This document shows positions 8,539-16,376 of a DNA stretch of 64,000 nt, piece after piece (position 1 is the first letter of the stretch; each line of letters begins with the position of its first letter). Made by a program: the position numbers and the translations under genes. The stretch covers positions 1 through 64,000 of the forward strand of contig NZ_QGMZ01000018.1 of the NCBI RefSeq assembly GCF_003173335.1, read 5' to 3'. The notes beneath the pieces were generated by a model. That model saw only the letters and a list, made by a program, of their open reading frames with translations, was not told the DNA's origin and did not search any database. The DNA comes from Methanospirillum stamsii. Its GTDB lineage: Archaea > Halobacteriota > Methanomicrobia > Methanomicrobiales > Methanospirillaceae.

Positions 8539-10050
8539 ATGGCCGAACCGGAAAACCTCACTAATATCTTCACATCGCTCCTTGATGAACTCCGTACCGG
8601 AGGAAATGAGAGGGAATGGATCGAATGCAAGGTGAGTTATGCCAATCCCCATGATATCGGGGAGTATATTTCTGCCCTTGCCAACTCATCCACACTCAAA
8701 AGCAAAGAAAACGGGTGGATGATCTGGGGAGTGGAAGATGGTACATGGCTCCCGGTCGGGACATTGTTCTCCCCGTTAAAGTTGAAAGTAAAAGCGAAAC
8801 CCGCCCCCCCAATATGCAATCGGCGAAGAACAGGGTGAAGATCTCACCAATTGGTTACTGCGCCAGTTAGCTCCGGGAATTGACATCCGGTTTTATGAGT
8901 TCCTGTTCCAGGATAAACCGGTAGTGCTTCTTGAGATTCCAGCTGCAGCACACACCCCGGTCAGTTTTCATGACCAGGAATTCATCAGGGTAGGAAGTTA
9001 CAAGAAACGGCTGAAAGAATACCCGGAGAAAGAACGGGCATTGTGGCAGATTTTTTCCCGGACTTCCTTTGAGAGTTTGATAGCCGCCTCCGGTATGAGC
9101 GATGCCAGGTTCTCGGGGTGCTCAGGTATGAATCTTACTTTGAACTCCTCGACCTTCCCATCCCATCAGATAGAACCGGGATTCTCCATCGCCTGGAAGA
9201 AGACAGACTGATTAAGGCAGAAACCTCTCACTCGTGGTCGATTACCAACCTGGGGGCAATACTTTTCGCCCGGAAACTCAGCGGATTTAGCACGCTGAAA
9301 CGTAAATCCCTCCGGGTGATCCTATACGAGGGCATCAGGAGAACAGGCTCAAAGAAAGAACACCTGTTTTATGAAGGGTATGCATCATCCTTTGAAGAGG
9401 TAATCCGATATATCAGGGACCTCACCCAGACCAGGGAGTTAATCGAGGACGGATTCAATAAGAAGATCTACACCTACCCTGATATCACCATCCATGAACT
9501 CATACCCAATGCCCTTATTCACCAGGATTTTCAGATCACCGGGACCGGTCCGATGGTTGAGATATTTGATGACCGGATGGAGATCACAAACCCCGGATCA
9601 CCGCTGATGGATACCCTCCGGTTCATAGACATTCCTCCAAAACCACGGAATGAAGAACTGGCTGCGTTCATGCGGAGAATTGATATCTGCGAGGAACGGG
9701 GAAGCGGGATTGATAAAGTAATCGAATCGGTTGAAGGTCTACTTCTTCCTCCTCCCGATTTCATTAGCTATGAATCTAGTACAAAAGCGATACTATACGC
9801 CAGGAAAGACTTTTCAGAAATGAACTGGGATGAACGGGTCCGGGCATGTTACCAGCATGCCAGCCTCTGTTCGGTATCTAACCAGGTATTGACGAATGCA
9901 TCTATGAGAGTGCGATTTGGTCTGAATGAGACAGAATCATCCACGATATCCAGAATTATCCAGGAGACCCTGAAAAGGGACCTGATTAAACCGGCAGATT
10001 CGGATAGTCATTCAAAAAGACATGCAAAGTATATCCCCTTCTGGCAATGA
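8539..10050 (+). pseudogene. Schlafen/AlbA_2-domain RecG-like ATP-binding protein with two frameshifts
   Basis: The N-terminus (ATG 8539) has the AlbA_2 domain pattern: REWIECKVSYANPHDIGEYI and NGWMIWGVEDG. The frame breaks at a run of seven C (8804-8810). The continuation is in the next frame, IGEEQGEDLTNWLLRQLAPG, then RVGSYKKRLKEYPEKERALW. A second shift near 9110 returns to the first frame at GVLRYESYFELLDLP and runs intact to 10050, including the HELIPNALIHQDF and EERGSGIDKVIES motifs of the C-terminal ATPase-like part. The restored protein would be about 500 residues, normal for the family. Two compensating indels make decay more likely than a single sequencing error, although the C-run could also be a technical artefact. 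Confidence 0.75.
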
Positions 10051-10364
10051 TTATTCCCGACTGGTCCAGTCCCTTATTTTCATGGGTTACGGGATAATGG
10101 TAGTAATACGATATTGCGGGCTTTATTTTTAAATCTGAGTTCGATCCTATTTGTCGGTTATTTCATCGGATATATATTTTCTGTAATCTCCCGAATCGCA
10201 GGCTGGTGAAAGGTCCGGGTTTATCCTTCCGGTCCGTAAATTCGATTTAAACCGGGATCTTATTTCATCGATAAAACCAGGAGATAATAAATCTCTTTAA
10301 TGTGTAATCTGATTACAGATCCGGGGAATTTCTTATTTGATGGTTATTTCATTGGTCGTCTTAA
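10051..10364. other. Gene-free stretch after the AlbA_2 pseudogene
   Basis: I see no coding potential. It contains two near-identical 15-bp direct repeats, GGTTATTTCATCGG and GGTTATTTCATTGG (near 10157 and 10341), about 184 bp apart. Their meaning is unknown. Confidence 0.35.
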
Positions 10365-10505
10365 GAGTAATACCCATGAAGCGAGAGACCATAATTAAAT
10401 CCTAAATCCAGTTGCTTCTCAACATACAGAATCATATACTCCAAATAATCCAGGATTGAGAGAGTTTCTGAAACCATCCATCCACTCCTGAATATATGAA
10501 ATCCC
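10365..10505 (-). pseudogene. Relic of a second PLD-helicase-DUF3427 gene
   Basis: The DNA closely matches about 2906-3046, inside the C-terminal part of the large helicase gene. It encodes the same stretch with a few changes: SETLSILDYLEY against SEILSMLDYLED, and YVEKQLDLGFNYGLSLHGYY against YVEKPLDLGFDCGLSLHGYY. Homology stops abruptly on both sides. It is therefore a fragment of a former paralogue, not a repeat element. 10506-10603 shows nothing recognisable. Confidence 0.8.
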
Positions 10506-10603
10506 CTCTTCATCTATCTTTCCCATCATCATAGTGGGTTCTTCCCATGCATTCCCTTTCCTGGTCACATGTGGCTTATTTTTCGATTAAAAGACCGGGA
10601 AAA

Positions 10604-12268
10604 TTATTTCCCTTGTTCTGAATCTATGACCGTGTACCTTGTCGACTCTTTATAAGTACAAAGATCTGTTACCTTGTCTTTTCCAATTATTTCCTCGGCA
10701 TCTTTTAGTGTTACAGATGCAATCTTCATAAAAACGTCCGGATATAATCGTTTAAATATTTCAAGATTCAACTGACGAACCCTTCTTATAGAACTTTGAA
10801 GAACATAATTTCCCTGCTGTTTTGTACCTGACTTTAGGGCTGCCTCGAGTAATTCGTCTTTCAAAGCCCTGAGATCCCTGAGTTTTTCAGTTAGGTCAGA
10901 TATCTCCTGGCTGATCTGAAAGATCTGTTTCAGAGAGGTTTGAGGTTCACTCTCTTGAGAAATAGGATAATTAGTGATTCTTTTTTGGGCATCCTTATCG
11001 CCATGAGTGAGCAACTGGGATGCACATGAGATGGTTTTTTCCTGGTGCTCATTATTTACTCCCATTTCTCCGGGAGGAACACAATTATCACAAGAATTGC
11101 AATTATATCCGGAGTAATCCTCTCCAAAATAGTTTAACACATATTTTCGGCGGCATGAAGAAGATTCACAATATTGAATCATGTCCTGTAATTTAGATAA
11201 TGTAATTTCAGCATGGTATTCACTGATTCCATCTCTCTCAAGCAGGTACCGGATTTTAAAGATATCTCCTCTGCTATAAAAGAGTAAACATTCACTGGGC
11301 TGTCCATCACGCCCTGCACGACCAGTCTCCTGATAATAGGATTCAATTGTCTTTGGGAGGTCGTAATGAATGACATACCTGACATCTGGTTTGTCGATAC
11401 CCATTCCAAAGGCGATTGTTGCACAGATGATTGGAGTTGTACCATGAACAAATGCATCCTGTGTTTGCTTTCTTACCTCACCTGAAAGACCGGCATGATA
11501 GGCCAGAGCATTATATCCATTTTTTTGAAGTGTGGCAGCGATTTTTTCTGTATCTTTTTTACTCAAACAATATATGATCCCTGAATCGTTCCTGTGTTGG
11601 GAAACAAAATTTTGAAGCACTTCAAGTGAATTTTTCTTAGGGATAACTCGGTAAAATAGATTAGGCCGGTTAAAACTACCTATAAATTCGCGAGGGTTAG
11701 TTAATCCAAGTTGTATAATTATATCTTTTCTGATCTCAGGTATCGCAGTTGCGGTTAATGCAACAACTGGAACAAAAGGGAAGTGTAGTTTAAGGGCAGA
11801 TAATTGCCGGTATTCTGGTCTGAAATGATGACCCCAATCAGAGATGCAGTGTGCTTCATCAATGGCAATAAGGGTGACTGGCAACTTTTTTAGAGATTCA
11901 AGAAATGCTGGTTGCATGCATTTTTCAGGAGAGATAAACAACAGTCTGATGTTATTATGGTTCAAATCAATTCCGGTCTTTTCCCTGACGCCACGCTTAA
12001 GTGAACTATTGTACGTAGCTGCTGGTATTCCTCTTGCATTCAAATCGTCAACCTGGTCTTTCATAAGCGATATCAGGGGTGATATAACAATAGTTAAACC
12101 GCCCAGGCAGACGGCAGGCAACTGATAACAGAGAGATTTTCCACTTCCCGTTGCCATTATTGCCAATGTATCATGACCACTCAGAAGAGACTCGATGATT
12201 TCTTTCTGGAGAGGTAAAAATGAATGAAACCCCCAGTATTTTTCAAGCAGTTCAATAGGTCCTTCCAT
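10604..12268 (-). CDS. RecQ-family ATP-dependent DNA helicase, short form
   Basis: A 554-residue superfamily 2 helicase. Walker A is ATGSGKS with the downstream LCYQLPA; the DEAH box is IDEAHCISDWGHHFRPEYR; motif VI is YYQETGRAGRDG. A RecQ zinc-binding segment follows: CRRKYVLNYFGE and CNSCDNC. The C-terminal ~150 residues show no HRDC domain and end in a Lys/Glu-rich helix (EKLRDLRALKDELLEAALK), so it differs from the larger RecQ at 46.8 kb. RecQ enzymes unwind branched DNA in repair. This copy lies at the edge of the accessory region and may be the non-housekeeping one. Confidence 0.85.
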   Translation of the reverse strand: MEGPIELLEKYWGFHSFLPLQKEIIESLLSGHDTLAIMATGSGKSLCYQLPAVCLGGLTIVISPLISLMKDQVDDLNARGIPAATYNSSLKRGVREKTGIDLNHNNIRLLFISPEKCMQPAFLESLKKLPVTLIAIDEAHCISDWGHHFRPEYRQLSALKLHFPFVPVVALTATAIPEIRKDIIIQLGLTNPREFIGSFNRPNLFYRVIPKKNSLEVLQNFVSQHRNDSGIIYCLSKKDTEKIAATLQKNGYNALAYHAGLSGEVRKQTQDAFVHGTTPIICATIAFGMGIDKPDVRYVIHYDLPKTIESYYQETGRAGRDGQPSECLLFYSRGDIFKIRYLLERDGISEYHAEITLSKLQDMIQYCESSSCRRKYVLNYFGEDYSGYNCNSCDNCVPPGEMGVNNEHQEKTISCASQLLTHGDKDAQKRITNYPISQESEPQTSLKQIFQISQEISDLTEKLRDLRALKDELLEAALKSGTKQQGNYVLQSSIRRVRQLNLEIFKRLYPDVFMKIASVTLKDAEEIIGKDKVTDLCTYKESTRYTVIDSEQGK

Positions 12269-12576
12269 TTAATCCTTTATAATAGTCGGTTCTACCGGCA
12301 TAAATCTTATATTAATTAACTTATATCTCCATATGCAGCCTGACCCTCTCTCCATTGGTCCGGTTCACTATATCTCTGTTATTTTAATTTCTTTTTATCA
12401 GATCTCTCTCTGGTTATCAGATACCTGCATCATCTTCCTACAGCGGGCTGTTTGTATTGCCCAGACCGATAATCATTCAAAAATTTTGCTGGATTTAAAA
12501 TTTTTCAAGACAGAGAGGGTCAGTTTGTCAGGCTAAGGAGGGACAGGAATAGATCCCGGTATTGGAGGTGTCAATA
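12269..12576. promoter_or_regulatory. Divergent promoter region, RecQ-like gene and surface protein
   Basis: About 300 bp between divergent genes. A TTTAAAAT box near 12493 lies about 85 bp before the surface-protein start, and GGAGGTG (12564-12570) is a strong ribosome site seven bases before ATG 12577. A 67-codon frame at 12333-12536 has no protein-like features and I reject it. Confidence 0.5.
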
Positions 12577-15500
12577 ATGTCAACCAGAAATAAAATTCCC
12601 CAGACTTGGTATGATGGATTGATTATAGTCATGGTTCTCCTCGGAATACTCTGGTTTGCCGTTCCGGTTCACGCTTCAGGTTCCGGATACAGCACATTCT
12701 TCTCCGGACCGATGGTTGCCGTGTCAGATGATGCCCTGCATACCTGGACCGGAATCGGTGCAGCCCCTGAATCCGGCAATGCCCTTGCAGAATGGCAGAT
12801 CCAGACCGACAAGGATAGTTATGCTCCCGGAGACACCATTCAGGTGACTCTTGACATGCACCTTTCAGGTTCGTACGGAGAAAGCGGGTCAGAAAAAGTG
12901 AAGATAAATGAACCAACCCAGATAACGGTCTATCTGGATACTTCAGGCCTCACTGTCCCTCTCACCTTTTCTCTAATCGATTCATTTGAACTTGAAGGGA
13001 TCGGTGATGACAATCTCGTCCCAAACCAGGTAGATAACACCATTACTCGGATTCTCTCCTTTAATGTTCCAGAAGATGTCAAAGCAGGAACATACTCGCT
13101 GTATGCGTATTTTGAGAATTATAAGACAAACAACCTGGATATTTCCATCTCCGGTGAGGAGCCTCCTGTCACCCCGGAAATAACAAAAACGCCCACTTCT
13201 CCCCCGACTCCAAAACCTACCGTAAAACCTGCCAGTACCCCCTCCGGATCTCATGCCCCTCCAATGGGTTCTACGCAGGTTGAACTCTCGATCACCGGTC
13301 CATATGATTCTGAATCCGGAAAGAAATTTTACATCCGTCCGGGTGAGATCCTGACTCAGACCTATTCAGCAAAAAATACCGGTTCATCTGAAACTGGTAA
13401 TTTTGTTCTAAAATTCTATCTCGGAGTGAACAAGGACAAGTATCTTGGGGAGATACAGATCTCTTCTCTGTCTCCTTCCCAGTCCAAATCAGGACCGGCA
13501 TCATTTACCATCCCATCAGACACCCCGGATGGTGAATATTCATCCTATCTGGAAGCGGTGAAAGATGGAAAGGTGATCGGGGCCTGTAGATCATGGTTAC
13601 CGCTGTGGGTTCAGAAAAGTAGCGGGGATAAACCTGATCTGATACCAATGGTTCTTACGATCTCAAAACCAGCCGTATCCGGACAGCCGCTCACCCTGAC
13701 ATGCACGGTGAAAAACCAGGGTTCAATCGCATCAGGCCCTTGTCAGATTGCTTTTTACCTCTCAAGAGAGAAGATAGTTCCTTCCGGAACACCCGTTTTT
13801 GCTACCGGATCGCTCGGTTCACTATCGGTTGGTAATACTCTTCAGGTTTCAGGTACTGCTTCTGCTCCTGAAAGTGCCTATTCAGAATATTACTATCCGG
13901 TTGCAAAAGTTGATTCTTCCAACCAGATAGCCGAGACTGCAGAGAATAACAACCTCATTGTCGGAGAGGGATTTGACATCCAGCCCGGAGGAGGAGTAAA
14001 CCTGATTCCACTCATCACGTCCGCAACCGTTTCAGGTGATAAAAAGACCCTTTCAATCGCCTACAGTGTCCGCAATTCAGGTCAGGTTTCTTCTTCCGGC
14101 GGGACTCTCACATTTAGCCTGATATCTGCGGATTCGGGTGTTCAGTCTGCAACGTTCGATCCTATTCCGCTCCCTTCTATCTTGGCAAGTGGGGTTCATT
14201 CAGCAACGGTCAAGTATACTCCATTGGTAGAGACCGGAGATTACTATGTCAGGGGGACGATTGAACTCTCATCTGATATCAACCAGGGTGATAATACCTA
14301 TACAACCCAGAAAACAATCCATATCGAAGGTTCCGGATCCCTTCCTGAATTCTCTACCCTGCTCTCGAAGGCCCCGTCATCAGCGAAGGCAGGAGATACA
14401 ATATCCCTGCAGAATATTGTATATAACACCGGATCAGCCGATGCGAATGGTGTTTATGTAGGAGTTTACCTCTCCATGGATTCCCAGATAAGTAACTCTG
14501 ATACTCTTATTGGTTCACACCAGTACGATAATATTTTCCATGAATATTATGCATACAAGACATTGAGCGTCACAATACCAGTGGGAACACAGTCAGGTAC
14601 CTGGTACCTGGGCGCCATTGTTGACCCGGATAACGCAATTCCGGAGAAAGATGAAGGAAATAACCGAAGTGATCCTATTTCGATTCAGATTCTCGGTTCA
14701 TCGGAAAAACCGGTTGCCGGTTTTGATGCAACTCCTGTTTCCGGTATTGCTCCTCTAACAGTCTCTTTCACCGATACTTCTACCGGAGATCCTTCATCCT
14801 GGTCCTGGGACTTTGGTGACGGGAGCAGCGGTTCTTCAGCGAAAAGTCCCTCCCATACCTTCCAGAAAGAGGGTTCCTACATAGTAACTCTGACAGTCAG
14901 TAACGATGCGGGTAGTAACAAGGTCTCTCATATTATTATTGTCAATAAAGCCGATGAAACAGAAAAACCAGAAGCCCTTGCTGGAGTTTCACAAAAAGAC
15001 ACACCAGATCCATTTACATTCCGGTTTGCTGACTACTCGTATAATCCCGGAGGCACAAGAGTGTGGGATTTTGGTGATGGAACCTCCAGTACCGAGGCAT
15101 TTACTACCCACACCTATACAAAACCCGGGACATACAAGATTATCCTTACCGTGAAGAACACTGCCGGATCTGATACCGATCAAAAGTGGGCACGGGTAAC
15201 AGATACTTCGCTTCCGGTGGTCCCGACTGCCGATTTTACGTTTTCTCCTTCATCCGGTCCGGTTCCTCTGACCGTCCGGTTTACGGATAAATCACTGGGA
15301 GATCCGACAGCATGGACCTGGGAATTTGGTGATAAAACAACATCAGAGGAGAAGAACCCGGTTCATATCTTCACCGGAGAAAACAGTCCTCTCTCAATTT
15401 CAGTAAAACTTACCGTCAGTAACAATCAGGGATCGAACTTCAAGATCATTGAGGATGCAATCCAGATCAGAGCGGCCAAAGAAGTGGACTATATTGTCTC

Positions 15501-16284
15501 GATTGATGGTCAAAATGAGATAATATCAGGAACAGAATATAAATTCCCTACAACCGTCTCGACTACCGGAGATGGGTTTGCCCATCAGGTTGATGTGAGG
15601 TACTATCTGTCTGAAGATGCTGTCTATCAGATTGATAAAGATACTTTCCTGGCTCATATGCACGGGTTTGGGGCTGATCCCGGAACAAGCATGACAAAGA
15701 CTGCTTCATTTTCTATTGCCGAATCGGTAACTCCGGGATCGTATTATCTGATAGCCTATGTGAATCAGGGAAAAGAGGCGGTTGAATCTGATTACTCCAA
15801 TAATGTCGGAGTTCTTCCGGTAACTATGAGGGCCTCATCCCAGGCAGCCCCTCCGCCTCCTTCTCCTACAAAGACCACGACTCCGGAACCTGTCCAGGTA
15901 TCAAATGAGGTTTCAGGGAATTATATCGCTATTCATGATGGGGTTGCGAGTGGAGTGAATCCCTCGGCAATCAGGGATATCAACACCATAAGATTCACTA
16001 TCGCACCTGATAATTCCGTAACCGGTACGAATGAATGGGTTTTTGAATCTGAAACAGGTTCTGCAAACGGATATGGTACATACTCCGGCTCATATACTCC
16101 AGGAACTGGTGGGCTGGAAATGAAGTGTACAGATGGACGAAATACTCATAGTGATGGTACTACGTATACTCTGGATTCTATCACTGTTGAAGCAACCAGG
16201 TCTGGAGAAGGCTTTATCGGTACGGTAACTCCCCGGTTAGGTGATTATTTTGAAACCTATGATTTTAAGGCATTTCGTGCCTGA
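12577..16284 (+). CDS. Large cell-surface protein with CARDB and PKD domains
   Basis: A 1,235-residue exported protein. I chose ATG 12577 over an upstream TTG because GGAGGTG sits just before it. Residues about 13-33 form a signal peptide or membrane anchor ending near VPVHASG. A Pro/Thr linker (about 200-225) follows. CARDB-type beta domains start near 351 (KPDLIPMVLTISK), 472, 588 and 967. Three PKD domains start near 710, 795 and 882, with WSWDFGDG, RVWDFGDG and WTWEFGD. A second Pro-rich linker (PPPPSPTKTTTPEP) leads to a C-terminal beta domain of about 125 residues. No C-terminal anchor is visible. Such proteins are part of the archaeal envelope or mediate adhesion; the ligand is unknown. 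It stands alone between two minus-strand helicase genes. Confidence 0.85.
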   Translation: MSTRNKIPQTWYDGLIIVMVLLGILWFAVPVHASGSGYSTFFSGPMVAVSDDALHTWTGIGAAPESGNALAEWQIQTDKDSYAPGDTIQVTLDMHLSGSYGESGSEKVKINEPTQITVYLDTSGLTVPLTFSLIDSFELEGIGDDNLVPNQVDNTITRILSFNVPEDVKAGTYSLYAYFENYKTNNLDISISGEEPPVTPEITKTPTSPPTPKPTVKPASTPSGSHAPPMGSTQVELSITGPYDSESGKKFYIRPGEILTQTYSAKNTGSSETGNFVLKFYLGVNKDKYLGEIQISSLSPSQSKSGPASFTIPSDTPDGEYSSYLEAVKDGKVIGACRSWLPLWVQKSSGDKPDLIPMVLTISKPAVSGQPLTLTCTVKNQGSIASGPCQIAFYLSREKIVPSGTPVFATGSLGSLSVGNTLQVSGTASAPESAYSEYYYPVAKVDSSNQIAETAENNNLIVGEGFDIQPGGGVNLIPLITSATVSGDKKTLSIAYSVRNSGQVSSSGGTLTFSLISADSGVQSATFDPIPLPSILASGVHSATVKYTPLVETGDYYVRGTIELSSDINQGDNTYTTQKTIHIEGSGSLPEFSTLLSKAPSSAKAGDTISLQNIVYNTGSADANGVYVGVYLSMDSQISNSDTLIGSHQYDNIFHEYYAYKTLSVTIPVGTQSGTWYLGAIVDPDNAIPEKDEGNNRSDPISIQILGSSEKPVAGFDATPVSGIAPLTVSFTDTSTGDPSSWSWDFGDGSSGSSAKSPSHTFQKEGSYIVTLTVSNDAGSNKVSHIIIVNKADETEKPEALAGVSQKDTPDPFTFRFADYSYNPGGTRVWDFGDGTSSTEAFTTHTYTKPGTYKIILTVKNTAGSDTDQKWARVTDTSLPVVPTADFTFSPSSGPVPLTVRFTDKSLGDPTAWTWEFGDKTTSEEKNPVHIFTGENSPLSISVKLTVSNNQGSNFKIIEDAIQIRAAKEVDYIVSIDGQNEIISGTEYKFPTTVSTTGDGFAHQVDVRYYLSEDAVYQIDKDTFLAHMHGFGADPGTSMTKTASFSIAESVTPGSYYLIAYVNQGKEAVESDYSNNVGVLPVTMRASSQAAPPPPSPTKTTTPEPVQVSNEVSGNYIAIHDGVASGVNPSAIRDINTIRFTIAPDNSVTGTNEWVFESETGSANGYGTYSGSYTPGTGGLEMKCTDGRNTHSDGTTYTLDSITVEATRSGEGFIGTVTPRLGDYFETYDFKAFRA

Positions 16285-16376
16285 TACCCCTTATTTTTCT
16301 CCGCATTATCTCTTGCGAGGTTTTTACCTGAAAAAATTCCAAAGCACTCTCTGTCCTCTGAATAAAATACCCAAAA

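Noticed and set aside
8804-8810. Programmed frameshift at the C7 run
   Set aside because: A second shift further on is also needed to restore the frame; decay or a sequencing error explains it more simply.
10157-10354. 15-bp direct repeats as insertion-sequence scars
   Set aside because: No transposase remnant or inverted ends between them; may be chance in AT-rich DNA.
12333-12536. 67-codon plus-strand frame before the surface-protein gene
   Set aside because: Low-complexity hydrophobic text, no ribosome site, overlaps the promoter region.
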